A stretch of DNA of 64,000 nt. Origin: Trichopus zeylanicus subsp. travancoricus (taxonomy: Eukaryota; Streptophyta; Magnoliopsida; Dioscoreales; Dioscoreaceae). The notes beneath the pieces are model-generated. The model was not told where the DNA came from. It saw nothing but the letters and a program-made list of their open reading frames with translations, and did no database searches. The stretch's first letter is position 1; each line of letters starts with the position of its first letter. The stretch covers positions 1 through 64,000 of the forward strand of contig RXID01014605.1 of NCBI GenBank assembly GCA_005019695.1, given 5' to 3'. Position numbers and translations under genes: made by a program. Below are positions 24,064-36,290 of this stretch, in pieces.

Positions 24064-26817
24064 TCAACATATCACAACACGGAGCAGGCCTGGCTGAGGC
24101 TGGGTGTAGTTAAGGTTTTCATCAACCAGATACTGCTCAACAGCCAGCGGCAGCCTCACCGTGGTGCAGGATCCTTTGGTGTGGTGCCCTGTACCCACAC
24201 AGACCATAACGTGCATGTGCTGCCCAGCTGACCTAGCAGCATTCCTCAGTGTGCCAAGTTCATGCTTCAGGACATGAAGGGCTTCACTTATATGGAGTCC
24301 ATGAAGATCAATCAGGCGCTCTTGCCCTCGGCTGTAGCTTTGGATTTCAGACAAAACAGGGTTCCTGAAATATCAAGTAAACATTAAAAATTTCTAGAAT
24401 GCCCACACATTTCTAACAGCAAATGGAATAAAATTGATGATTTTATCAAATCATTCACAAAAAGTACACATTTATAAGCTAATTTATGAAAAATCCTTGT
24501 CAGTTTCAGTTGTTGTACCGGATGACATAATCTAGTGAAGTGAGATATACAAATAGATTTTGGGTGAGCAATTGATGTTAAATCATAAAAGCACTAACCT
24601 CTGGCGATAGATAACTTCTCTAGCTTTCACATGAGCTGCTTTCATCTGGATATTGTACAGCTGCCCTTTCACACTCAGCTCCTTAGCTAGAGCTTTGTTG
24701 CCAATGAGATAAGCCTGCCGTGCCTGTTGGCAGTTGACAATCAAGCAAACTCTAATATCCAGAACTCATATGGTATCATTACTAGATTTCACATTAACAC
24801 GATAAGAATCCAATCATAAAGGATCCTTCTCATACCAACCATTTAGGCACATATTGAAAACCACCAATATGCAGCATGTTTTGATGGTCAGCACAATAAA
24901 GCACATCAATAATAGCCTGTCCCAGTGATGTTATAATATGTCTACATCTACATACTAAAAATATTGTAGATTGTCTTAAACCAAAATTGTTCTTCCCCAT
25001 TTTCTGATTTGGTGAAGTAATAATCGCCTCTTTGGGATTATGAACAAATGAAAATCTAGGGCTTCTGATGCCCTTCTGCCACTTTGTGCAAGCGGAACGT
25101 AATAGATGAATCAAAATATATTCATCAAACATAAAATATTTTCCAAACAGAACACAATTCAACAACATAAGTTTCTCTAATTCCAGGTGACCCGCAGAAT
25201 TTCTAGCATAATCACCAAGAACCATAGGGTAACCAACACAAAGTAAACTTATCAAATGGTTTGAGGCATGCCTTGAAGATATGTTATCTGTTACTAAATA
25301 GACAAACTAATTTTAATCAACATATAAATCAGCTTTAAATCAATGACTACCTGTTCAAAGCACGCATTTCGAAGGCATGCAAGATCGCGAGCCACCTCCC
25401 TTGTATCTGAGTATATATTTGCTGGCATCTCAAAATAGTAAGCAGCCATAAGCAGAGAAAACAACCAAATGAATTGGTGCTCAACTTAAAGATATTTAAA
25501 ATAAAAGCATTACCCACAGCCTCTCCAGTCTCAAGCCAAACTGGAGCTGCCCGAGCACCACGAGCACTTTGCACTTTATCACCATAAGCCAATTTCCCAT
25601 AACCATCCTGAGAGCTGGCTAGAAGCAGTGAAGTTCTACTTGAACCAATTCTGCCATCTGCAGAGCCATTTTTTTCATACTTCCAATGGCTAAAACTTTG
25701 AGGTGAAACTTTTCGGACAGCTGAAGCAAAGTCTGTAGCTCCACGAAATATACTAGGCAATCTATAGCTACAAGGAGCTTGCTCAATATCATCCCCATTT
25801 AGCTTTGAAAAACCATTTTGCGCATCTGTCAGAGATGCTGAGGCCTTTGAGTTCAAGGTCTGAGTGAAACCTCCATCTACCTGAAGCTGCAAATGCAATT
25901 AGGATAATGTTACCAAGCATATTAAACACACTATCTCAACACAGTAAAAAATAATCAATTTGACAAACTCTACATGCTACAGCATTAAGCAGCAACTTGG
26001 CCTTCCTTTGAAGTTTCAATTGGAACAATGTTTAACATACCTCAAGCTGTGTAAGCATTTCAATTATTAAATTCAAATCACAACCATTTGCATAGTACAC
26101 TTCTCCGAGGCTCTCAGCAGAGAAACCAGGAAACTGAGATGCCAAAAACTCGACAGGATTGATGACCACATCCTGTAAAGCAGGATCATCACCTAAATCA
26201 TTTAAGACACTAGCACTGGAATCTCCATTGTACTGGAGACCTTTGCTCCCATCAATCAGATGCTGATCTCCATTCACAAATTGTTCATCCCAGGTATTGG
26301 CAGCTGAAGTCATAAAGATACTGGACGGATGATCACCAGAAAAAGTGGAACCAGAATACCTAGTATTTTCAAGCAGGCTTAGTTCATCACTGCCAAGGGA
26401 TCTCGTATGTCTGGTGCCCATTGTTTGGCTGGCTGCTGATGAAGAAAATTTTGAAGTTTCAGCAATATCATGTATTGATAAACCAGCATGCAAAAGATCC
26501 CGAGATTCCTGTAAATCATTTTCTCCCATAGTCTTGAAATCAGGAGTGATATCATCAGGAAGCTGGCGGCACCAGTACTGGTGCACTTCATCATCTGAAT
26601 TATTTGAGTTGGAGGACCCAGTAGGATCTAGAACTGCTTTCCCAGAAGTTCCCAGAATGTCAAATCTGGTTGAGTTGGGTGCTCTGGCATTTCCTGATGT
26701 AGATCTAAGGGCAGATGGAACAAATTCAGCTGCATTCGGATTTAAAGTGGTAACTTTGTTTGACAGCGTTGACTTGGTGCCTTTGATGTTTGAAAACTCT
26801 TTGATCGACAAGCTCAT
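24064..26817 (-). CDS. CID7: Polyadenylate-binding-protein-interacting protein, CID7 type (PAM2-CUE-DUF1771-SMR)
   Basis: Five coding exons on the minus strand, 26817-26041, 25886-25514, 25421-25351, 24723-24599 and 24364-24064, join with GT-AG introns into 549 codons (548 aa), close to the usual size. In order: PAM2 motif LNPNAAEFVPSALR (residues 25-38), which binds the MLLE domain of poly(A)-binding protein; a low-complexity Ser/Asn-rich linker; a CUE-like ubiquitin-binding helix bundle (about 220-259, NPVEFLASQFPGFSAESLGE); a DUF1771 helical region (about 385-450, IYSDTREVARDLACLRNA); and a C-terminal SMR domain (about 466-547) with DLHGL and GTGHHTKG, a potential nuclease or nucleic-acid-binding fold. 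The protein is expected in the cytoplasm in mRNA translation or decay complexes. ATG 26817 has A at -3 and matches the conserved start region. The exon 3 acceptor (25422) was chosen because it restores ANIYSD. Confidence 0.93.
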
Positions 26818-26837
26818 CTTTATTTGAAATAGGAAAC

Positions 26838-28165
26838 CTTGCTACATAAAGGTCGTCTAGAAAAAGGGGTTTGCATGAAGAATTTATCCCAAACCTGGAA
26901 ATCATCTTAAGGTAAACAAAACTATGAAACCAGACAGCCAACACAATCAAATATGCAACCTAACCAAGATATCACCCCGGAATCCACATGAAAGAAAAAT
27001 CAATCTAGCGAGCATGTAATGAGTTCCAAAATTCAGAATTCATTAGTTCCAACTGCAAAGTAACAAACTTTTATAAAGCAACCCATTGAATCTTGCACAC
27101 AACAACCTTCAAAACCACCAAAACATTAAAGTAGGACCTCTTTTTACTACATTCTCATCTGAACGTGACACCAAATACAAAAGCAAGATGAATTTCTAAA
27201 CAGACAAAGATAGCAAAAGACAATGGCACTAAGATTTGTTAACATGAAATGGCAATGGAGGCACAACACCTGTTAGTGAAGAGACTTGCTCCAGAAAAGA
27301 AACTCAACGGCGATTCATAGACTGCAATTAGTGGTAGTATTCCAATCACAAAATTGTGATTCAATGTATTTCTTAAGTGATAATCTAGCCTGAAGCAAAG
27401 CTTTTTCTGACGCGTTAATTAATTGTTCTCTTGGGAGGATAACAATAAAAACATTATTTCTAGCACTAGTACAGATAGATCACATCGACACCATACAGAT
27501 TTTTCAGCTAGACCCCAACAACACATGGCCTTCATCAACAATCACCAAATGCTTGCTATCTTAATACAATGTCGCAAAAAAAAAATGCAAATCTGCATCT
27601 TCCTTTAGATTCGGGATTTCATTCTCCAGAAAAAACCAAGCGCGATCCCAAATCCTTAATAATTACGAATTCTAAACTGTTTTCCGACGAACTCACAAAT
27701 TTTCGTTCTCCATCTAACATAGCACAAAAAACAAATCTAAATAATTAAAAAGGGAAAGGCTGCCAAAAAAAAATATATAGCTCCTTCCTATCAGATCCAA
27801 GAGAAAAATCGGAAAACACCAGAAATCTGCGCAAACCACCAAAACAAGAAAAACAAGAAAGCAAAGATGAGATATTTCCTGACCTTTCCGGAGGTCGATG
27901 ACGAGATAGCTCCTGACGAAGCGACCCATCGCGGAAACTTGAGAAAGGACGAAATCAGGCGCAAAGAAGATCGAATCCCTCGTCCTGGAGCAGGGAAGCC
28001 GGTGATTCGGAGGCGATTGGAGGGCGATTGCTATTCGGGGAGCGAAACCCTAGCGGCCCGCGAGGATGAGGCTCGGCGTCCTCTCGATTTCGATCGCGAT
28101 TTTCCACTCTTCAATTTCGATCGCTTTCGCTTTTTTGGCTCTCTGGCTCTCTCTCGCCCTTCTGT
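26838..28165 (-). promoter_or_regulatory. 5' UTR exon and intron of the CID7-type gene, with strong-context upstream ATG
   Basis: GC-rich sequence at about 28165-27885 ends at a donor CGGAAAG/GTCAGG (exon end 27884), and an acceptor lies at 26842 (TGTAG) or 26838 (CAAG), giving a leader intron of about 1.04 kb. An upstream ATG at 27929-27927 has G at -3 and +4. With the 26838 acceptor its frame fuses with the main frame, adding 22 residues. With the stronger 26842 acceptor it overlaps the main start in another frame and ends at the TGA near 26726. A TATA-like AAATAAATAGAGG (minus strand, about 28191-28203) fits a start near 28165. Confidence 0.55.
28045..28052 (+). promoter_or_regulatory. Telo-box in the CID7 leader exon
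   Basis: AAACCCTA, the plant telo-box often found near the start of genes for translation machinery. Placement in the leader exon of a translation-linked gene is consistent, but an 8-base motif is weak evidence. Confidence 0.35.
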
Positions 28166-28196
28166 GCTGACTACTTGACCTTCATCGACGGCCTCT

Positions 28197-28231
28197 ATTT
28201 ATTTTTTTACTTATTTATTTATTTATTTGCA
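28197..28231. repeat. (TTTA)n microsatellite upstream of CID7
   Basis: TATTTATTTTTTTACTTATT followed by further TTTA units; it overlaps the putative TATA region of the minus-strand gene. Confidence 0.6.
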
Positions 28232-29159
28232 AATGAAATTGAAATCACGAAATCTTTGGCGTGGCATTGATGGGACCCGGCGTTTATTTCATCATCACAG
28301 ACGGCACGAATTTTGAGGCACTACTTGTTTATTTTTTTAAAAAAATTACCTATGATGGAGCCGTCCACCAAATTCGAGATGCTCCTCAGAATTAATTCAT
28401 TAAATTTTTTTATTAATTTATAACAGAAAAAAATACAGAAAATTGTTAAAAAAATTTTGACAAAAATGGCTTGATATTTAAATTAATTATGCACACAAAA
28501 AGTCTATTATTAATAAGAGAAAAATATTAATTCTTATCTTTTCAAAAACAATTATATTCTATAAGTCACCAAGCATATTCAAATTCTACGATTTAGGGTT
28601 GTAATCTTTTTTGAATTATTTATAATAAATTAAGTAGATTTCGAATTTGTTGGGATTTTCTTAAAGATAAAAGTCCATAATGATCCAAACTATAGACTAT
28701 TTACATTGAAGTATCCGAAATTAATAAAAACTCGGTATAATTACTTTGATTGAGGATGTCCGACTCCTTATGCCTTAGTGTCGAGTCTCTTACAGTCCAT
28801 GTGTTGAGGGCTCATTGTAGCTCGATCTCAAGACGATTCTTCATATCGAGAATATTGGCTCATGATTGATCTAGACCGGTTCACTTCAATCGGTATATCA
28901 TCAATGCTTGCAAGCCTGAATGTCGATTCACTATCCCAGGTGATCAATTTTGATCCCACAACCCAATCCAAACATACTTCATTCAGGATGGATACAAGAA
29001 ATCGATATTCAAAATTTAAATGAAATACATTCTAATCCAACTTGATCTTCTTGTCATCTATAAGAACCCTTCCAAACTTGCAGAAAGAGAGTCGAGAAGT
29101 TGATAAGAAGAAGGCCGATGAATTTGGGACTACAATAAAGAAAGTTGAAGATTGAATAT
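28232..29159. other. Spacer between CID7 and the repeat-rich region
   Basis: AT-rich spacer, then moderately GC-rich text at 28750-29000 that looks like retrotransposon non-coding DNA (GGTATATCATCAATGCTTGC region). No frame or second copy seen. Confidence 0.35.
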
Positions 29160-32100
29160 AATCAGGTGAGTTTGTCACTTAGGTTTCTTATTCGTCTCAT
29201 CCTTCTCCACATGCTTTTGTCTTTTCTTCATTTTCCTTGAGATGTTGGCTACCTTGCTTTATGGCTACCTGCACAAAATCACCACCACTGCGCAACCTTG
29301 TCGCAGCCCCTCGTTGCCCCTCCACCACTTTCAATGGATCACCAGAGCTCCTATCCCTTCCTCCACATGACTGAGCCATCGGAGAATCCCCATTGTGCGT
29401 GCCACTCTGCCCAAGCTACATCTCCACAACCTGTGCCTTGCCTCTCCTTAGTTTGCTTCTCGCTAGCACCAATAACCCACTGCTCATGTCCCTGCTCTAC
29501 TCCCCAATGACCATCACCCACACCAAAGCTCCTTCGCCCAACTACCATCTTCCGACCTCCTACCTCCTCCTTACGATAGGCTCCACCATGCACATCGCTT
29601 GCTAATCGAGCTTCCTAGCTTGTGGCTACCCACACGCCATCACTTGAGGATCAAATCCAATCATGGATTTGAAGAAAAGGGGAGCAAGGGTTTTAACCTT
29701 TGCTTAGTTGGGAAATAAGAAAGAAAGGGGGGAGGGCCCAATTGAGGAAGGAGATAAGAGGAAAAGAAAAAAAAAAGATAAAAAAGAAGTAGTATTTGGC
29801 CCAAAAAGAAGAGAAGAAAAATCGAACCCCAAAAAAAGAAGAGGGAGAGAACTTGAGGTGCTAAAAAATAATAAAATAATAAAATTCAGAAAAAGGTAGA
29901 AGGAAGGCATCAATCGGGGGAGGAGATTCAAATGAAGGAGGAATTGGTTCACTCTATGCTCGCAGCCACTCACAGCTTTGTCTATCTCCACCATGTCCAT
30001 GCCTACGCAATTATCATCTTCACACTCGCGGCCACCTGTAGCTTTATACATTAACAGGCTAATCTTCAAGTTCGTCGAAATCATGTCTACCTTTGGGCCT
30101 ACGAAGACTAGGCCAACCTTCAGACCCACCAAAACTAAGCTAGCCTTTGAGCCCACCAAACTCAGGCCAATCTTTGGGGCCATCAAACTCTGGCCAGTCT
30201 TCAAGTCTGTCAAAATCAAGCTAGCCTTCGGGCTCGTCAAACTTAGGCTAGCTTTTTAACTTGCCAAAATTAGACTAGCCTTAAGCCCACCAAAACTAAA
30301 TTAGTTTTCGGGCCTATCAAAACTAAGTCATCTTTGGGACTTGCCTAATTTAGGCCAACCTTCGAGCTAACCGAACTCAAGCTAGCCTTCAAGCCCACCA
30401 AAACCAGGCCAGTTTTCAAGCCCACTAAAACTAGGTCAACTTTTGGTGACCCCCCCCCCCCCCCCCCCCCCCCCCCCACCCCCCCCCCCGACCCCCCCCC
30501 CCCCCCCAAAAAAAAACCCCAAAAAAAAACTTAGATCAACCTTCGGGCCCACCAAACTCAAGCCAACTTTTGAGTCCACCAAAGTCAGGAAAGCCTTCGA
30601 GTTCATCAAAACCATGATCATCTTTGGGCTCACCACTCTTAAGCTATTCTTTGGGTCTACCGAACTTAGGCCAGCCTTCAGACATGCCAAAATCAAGTCA
30701 ACCTTCGGGCCTACCAAAATTAGGCCGACCTTCATACCCACCAAAATTAGGCTAGCTTTCAGGCCCGTCCAACTTAAGCTAGCTTTCAAGCCCCCTAAAC
30801 CAAAGCCAACCTTTGGGCCCACTAAACTCAAGCCAACCTTTGGGTCTACCAAAACTTAGCCAACCTTTAGGCCCACTAAAATCAGGTCACCTTTCGGGCT
30901 TGTCAAAATCAAGTCATCCTTTGGCTCTACCAAAACCAAGCCAACTTTTGACCAGCCAAATCTAGGTTAGTCTTCGGGTCTGTCAAATCCAGGCCAACCT
31001 TCAAGTCTATCTACTATAGGCCAGTCTTCGGGACTGTTGCAACTATAGGACATCCTTGGGCTTGCATAAACTATAGGTCAGTCTTCAGATCCGTCAAATC
31101 AAGCTAGCCCTTGGATTTACATTTCAAGCCAATCTTCAAACTCACACTTCTAAGCTAGCCCTTGGGCTTGTACTTCTCAAGCTTATCTTTGGACTCACAC
31201 TTCTAAGGCTAGCTCACAAGCTCACCCAAAATTATCATGACAGTTTGAGGATTCTCTGATAGAGCCAAATTCAATAAACAAAATTAAACTAACTCAAATA
31301 GACTATCAAATGAAAAAAAAATTGATCAACCAGATGGATTAAAACTCAAGTTGAGCTAGACACAATCCAAATTGAGTTAATCCAAACTAAATTAGTTCAA
31401 ACCTAACCCTAAATGAGTCAAATCAAGTTAATCCAAAAGTAAATCAAGTTCAAATCAAACTATAATTGAGTTAAGTCAAACTTCAAATTGAAAGTCAAGT
31501 AGGACAAATTGAACCCAAAGACAAACTAGAACCAAGCTAATCCTGAACTGAAACCAAATTGAACCTAAATCAACTTGAATTTGAACCAAAATCCAAACCT
31601 GGACCCGATAAGAGTCCAACACAAGATCAAACTCGATTTGAGTAGAGTGAATCAGACTCAAACCAAAATTAAGTTTTGAATATTAAACTGAATTAAATCA
31701 GCTCAAATCAAAATCAATATTGCTCCCGCTAGAGCCAATGATCAGTATCTGATAAATATTCTTCTAAAAATCATTGCCAAACCTAGTGAATTAAATTTAT
31801 TATTGCAAATTGAATATTCACTATCAATACCAACAGTGATTCTAGGAATGGATATTTTACATGGTTACTCCTAGTTATGCTACAAGACATCAGTGTGAAT
31901 CCAACCATCAAAGCTTCTAGAAAGAAGAAAATAGAGGGAGTTAGTAAATTGCAATTCAATTAAGTTTTAAACATTGAATTGAATCAAATCATATTCAAGT
32001 CAAAATCAAATTATAAATATTAACTAAATCAAATTAAATTTAAAACCAAATCAAGTCTAGATTTCAAATCAAACTGAATTAAGGTAGGTTTGAATTCGCT

Positions 32101-32880
32101 TAGTTAGTCAGCTATAATACCTTGTTCAAACGAAATTATTGCCTATGTCCTATCGGCTATGCAAACACTTCAAATTACAAAGTTATCATCTGTACCTTAT
32201 TGGCTATAGAAATACTTCAAATTACAAAGTTATCGCCTATGCCTCATTGGTTATGAAAATACCTTAAACTATGAAGTTATTATTGACACCTTATTGGCTA
32301 ATAAAAATATTTCAAATCACAAAGTTATCACTAAAGCTCTAAGCTATCAGGAATACTTCAAGCTAATCTAGATAAGCATCCAATAAAGCTATCGCTGAAG
32401 CTCCAAGTTATTAGAAACACGTCAAACTCCTCTCATTTTGTTCCACATCCCACCAGACAACACCATTAGACCAAACCATCAACATCCGCCAAAAATCAAA
32501 TCAAGACTTTTCCAAGTTAGACTACACAGTCCAGCATACGGGAGTGGGATAGCAGTAGACATTGAACTCTTCCCATGCCCTTTCTTATTTTATGTCATTT
32601 ATGCATTCAAATTTATTTGAATGTAAAGTGAGAGTATGCTCTTGTTTAACCCATGCATCCCTTTCTTAGAATTAATCAAATTATGCTTTCTTTTTTTCTT
32701 TTGTCTCTATTTTATTAGTTAGGTTTCTCACTTTAGGAGATTTTTAATGATTATTGAGGTCATAGAAAATAAAGCTTTATGCCTATTAGAAGTCATATTC
32801 TCACAATACATGATTGCGTACTTAAACAACCACACTTTTGATTTATTATTTTGAGCTTACTCCTTAAAGTCTTTGCTATT
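29160..32880 (-). repeat. Large repeat unit, copy D (minus orientation)
   Basis: Mirror order of copy C. It starts with GC-rich DNA and a purine-rich tract (29160-29940). Next is a segment (29940-30040) whose reverse complement matches 36370-36480 (GGCTGCGAGCATAGAGTGAA versus GGCTACGAGCATAGGGTGAA). Then come a 27-bp array (30050-31250, CCTTCGGGCCTACCAAAATT plus AGGCCGA), an AACTAAATTGAGTTAATCC-type block (31260-32100), the AAATTACAAAGTTATCGCC 49-bp-type block (32110-32430) and block I (32430-32880). Open frames up to 178 codons occur on both strands because 27 is a multiple of three; none is a credible gene. Confidence 0.7.
30450..30507. repeat. Poly-C tract, 58 bp
   Basis: C28, A, C11, GA, C16, followed at once by A9 CCCC A9, inside the 27-bp array of copy D. 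The minus strand is a long G-run able to form G-quadruplexes. It may be real or a sequencing/assembly artefact. Confidence 0.8.
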
Positions 32881-33214
32881 TCGGGTAATTTTGATCCCAT
32901 AAAATAGTCTTGTCGAGATTTTACTGAGTTGTTTAGATAGAATAAGGTCTTTGTAGAAAGTCTCAGTGCTTAATTTGCACTAGAACTTTGGTCTTGGAGT
33001 TATTCACTGACGTATAAACCTGAAATTCGGGTTGACACTCCTTTTGTTTGATTGTTTACTTTTTTAGTTCAGGTGGTCTGTCTTCCCTAGCTCTTTCTTC
33101 TACTTGATGTGAGCCTCAGATTCCTTCTTTGCTGAAATAACCTCTTCGGCATCAATATACTCTCTAACTAACTAGATGAACTCAGCTAGGTTTTTTGGAG
33201 GTCGGTGATGTGGG
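32881..33214 (-). pseudogene. Gypsy (Tat-like) gag relic
   Basis: On the minus strand 33195-33050 reads PKNLAEFI, stop, LVREYIDAEEVISAKKESEA, HIK, stop, KKELGK, resembling the conserved late-gag region of Tat-type Gypsy elements (an LVRAEKYINAEEA-type motif). Further down, NPNFRFIRQ and later pieces are too decayed to place. It sits directly upstream, in its own orientation, of block I of copy D, so copy D may be the 3' LTR of an element whose pol was deleted. Confidence 0.5.
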
Positions 33215-33694
33215 ATTGAAAGACCCTAAGAAGCAATCTCAAAATCATAAATAAAAAATATGGGTAATTTGAATACACAATCATGTATTATGAGAATATG
33301 ACTTCTAATAGCGCAAGTCTCTATTGTTAATTACCTTAATAAATGCCAAAAATCTCTTAAAGCGAGAAACTTACCTAACAAAATAGAGACATGAAGAAGA
33401 GAAAACATGATTTTATTGATTTAAGAAAATATGCATAACTTAAATAAGGGCATACCTCACGTTATAATTAAATAAATTTAAATTTGTAATCATGAAACAA
33501 GAAAGAAAATGGGAAGAGCTCAATATTTGTTACTACCTCACCCCCTTACATTGGACCATGTCGAGTCTCAATCGGATGGGTTTAGATGTTGATAACATGC
33601 TCATGAGTGTGGTTGACTGCCTTGACTTGTGTTAGTTAACCCTATTATGGTTTAAAGTGTTACCAATAGCTTTTTATTGCCCTTTATAGTTTTG

Positions 33695-34740
33695 ATGTGA
33701 ACAAACTTTATGTTTGACATATCTTAAGCATATGTAGCAAAATAGCCAAGTCAAGTTCAAAATGAAGATTAAGGCTATTTAGAAGCATCGAGTCTAGATG
33801 AACTTCAAGATATTATTGAAGTTGAGATGTGATGGTGGATCAATATATGGAACTTGAAGAATTGAAGATGGCTTGAAGAAGGCTCAAGAGATCAAGTCAG
33901 CATTAACTAAGTTTAGAACTTTCATTTATTTTATTCATGTCAAAGGTTTATTTTAAGATTAATCTTTTAGATCATTTGGCATGTAGAGTTCTATGGACAA
34001 CTCTTAACAGAGCTTGTTTGACTGAATTGGATATCCACTTATGAACCGGACAACCGATTGGGTCAAAATAAAAGATTCAAAACTTTTGAGCTTAAGCAAA
34101 ACTAGATGATCGGTTGGAAATTGAATGATCGACTATAAAATTTACCAATTCTGATTTTATAAAAGTGGACATTTGGTTGTCCAAGCAAATGTTTGTTTTA
34201 TGAAATCTGCATGACTAATAACTAGTTTTTTGACGGTTGGAGTGAAGCTAGTTGTGAGATTTCATCTCTAATGGGTAGTTTCGACCCATAAAATATAAAT
34301 AGGCATGGTTGGATTTTTGTAAACAAGTTTTACGACTTCACATACTCATTAGAGAAGAGATTAAAGTCCCCAAGCCTATTAGCCCAAGAAATACTCTAAA
34401 CCTTCAAATCTTAAGCCAAATCTTCTAGCCCTTGTCCTCTATCTTGAGAGAACCTGTAGTGAGCTTTAAATGTAATATTTTTTACTTTTTTTCACTTGTA
34501 AACACTTGTAGATGTTAGAAGTGTAAGACTACAATATCTCTAATATGGAGTATATCATCTCAGTTGGAGAGATCAATTGTATAGACATGACTTTACCCTA
34601 AGGAAGTGATGGGCTTAGTTTCACCTGAAGGAAGTGACACTTGCAGTTTGCAAATAGACGTAAAGACTTAGCTTTGCCTCAAGAAACGATAATACTAGTG
34701 GAGTGATTGAAGTTCTCAAGAAGTGACATCACAAGTGGAT
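33695..34740 (+). mobile_element. Nested LTR-like insertion in copy A
   Basis: It begins near GTTTTGATGTGAACAAAC and ends near the CTAGTGGAGTGATTGAAGTT region. It has the same layout as 59120-60370: TTGATG-rich start, a low-complexity centre with AAATATAAATAGGCATGG (TATA-like), then AGTGACA and CTAGTGGAGTGATTGA motifs. It interrupts the block order of copy A. The long Copia (SIRE-like) LTR identity is inferred; exact ends and target duplication could not be fixed. Confidence 0.5.
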
Positions 34741-35499
34741 TGATTTGAATCTAATTTAATTCAATTCAATGTTTAGAACTTGATTTCTATTAGAGTCAAA
34801 TTTAATTTGATTTGGGTTGAGCTTAACCATATTGGGTTCTTAATGGATCCTTAATCGAACTTGGATCTAACTCTGATCAGGTTCTTATTAGATCCCTAAT
34901 GGATCTTTGATCTGACCCTTGATGGGTTCTTATTAGATCTTTATTAGATCTTAGATCTGAACCTTGATGGATTCTTATTGGATTCAAGCTCAAGCCATTA
35001 ATAAGTTTGGATTTGACCTATGTTGGATTTGGTTCAAGCTCGATCTGGTTCTAGTTTAAGTTTGACCTAGTTCTGGTTTAGGTATGACCTAACTTTAGTT
35101 TGAATTTGGGTTTAATTTGTCCCTATTAGGGTTTGGTTTGAACTTGATTTAACCTAATTAAAATTTGATTTGAACTTAGTTGAACCCAATTAGTGTTTAG
35201 TTCGAATTGAATTTGCTTTTGGATTGACCCTATTTGATTTGGATTAACTCAATCTAGATTTAGGTCCACTTCAATTTGAGTTCTAGTCCATCTATTTGAC
35301 CAATTTAAATCTATTTAGTAGTTGGTTCAAGTCAAATTGATTTAATTAGTTTATTTAACTTGATTTAGCCAAATTGGCTTAGTTTCAACATAATTAGATC
35401 AATTAATTTAATCAATTTATGCCAATTGATTTTAATTGATTTGATTTGAGAGCCATGGGCTATCATAATGATTTTGGGCGAGCATACGGGCTAATCCTG

Positions 35500-36290
35500 A
35501 ATCATGTTAAACTTTCAGTGAGCCTTACAAACTGACCTTAAGTTGATTTAGATATTTGGCAAGTCTACAAACTAACTTAAGTCTGCGGGCTGATCTTAAT
35601 CCAAATAGATATATGGCAAGCTTGCAAGCTAGTCTTACTCCAAATAGATATACAACAAGCTTACAAGTTGGTCTTAGTCTAGATAGATGTTCGGCAAGCT
35701 CACAAACTGGCCATAGTCCAAATAGACATTCGGCGAGCTTGCAAACTGGCCATAGTCCAAATAAACATTCGGCGAGCTCACAAGTTGATCTTAGTTTGAA
35801 TACTTATTTAACAAGCGTACAGGTTGGCCTTAGTCTAGATAGATATTTGGCGAGCTCGCAAGTTGGCTTTAGTCTGAATAGACGTTCAATGAGCTCGCAA
35901 GCTAGCCTTAGTCCCACTAAATATTCGGCAAGCTCGCAAGCTAGCCTTAGTCTCAATAAATATTCAGCAAGCTCACAAGTTGGACTTAGTCCAAATAGAC
36001 ATTCAACAAATCTATTTTCTAGACTTAGTTTGGATTGAGGTTTGGCGAGCTCACAACCTAACTTTAGTCCAAATAGACATTCAACAAGCTCATGAGCTGG
36101 CTTTAGTTTACATAGACATTTGGCAAGCTCAAAAACTAACCTTAGTTTGAATAGACATTCAGTGAGTCCACAGGCTGGTCTTAGTCTACATAGACATTTG
36201 ACAAGCTCACAAGCTAATCTTAGCCCGAATAAATATTTAGTGAGCTTGCAAGCTAGCCTAAGTCCAAAATTGGTTTTGAGCAAACCAGTA
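35500..36290 (+). repeat. 39-bp tandem array in copy A
   Basis: Units are TTCGGCGAGCTCGCAAGCTA plus a second half GCCTTAGTCTCAATAAATA, 39 bp, about 20 copies. Both strands are open for 160 codons (35556-36038 plus, 36283-35804 minus), giving 13-residue repeats. The unit length is different in copies C (about 40), D (27) and E (about 23-24). Confidence 0.85.

Noticed and set aside
27867..28178. 103-codon plus-strand frame opposite the CID7 leader
   Set aside because: Antisense to the GC-rich leader exon, no similarity; an artefact of composition.
30450..30507. Assembly gap
   Set aside because: No N bases are present and the flanking array continues in phase style; reported as a tract to be checked instead.
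29704..30859. Frames of 138-178 codons around the 27-bp array and poly-C tract
   Set aside because: Low-complexity 9-residue periodicity, both strands open, poly-Pro or poly-Gly from the C-run; no domain.
35556..36283. Overlapping 160- and 159-codon repeat frames on both strands as proteins
   Set aside because: Both come from one 39-bp array whose length is a multiple of three, so stops are absent on both strands by construction.
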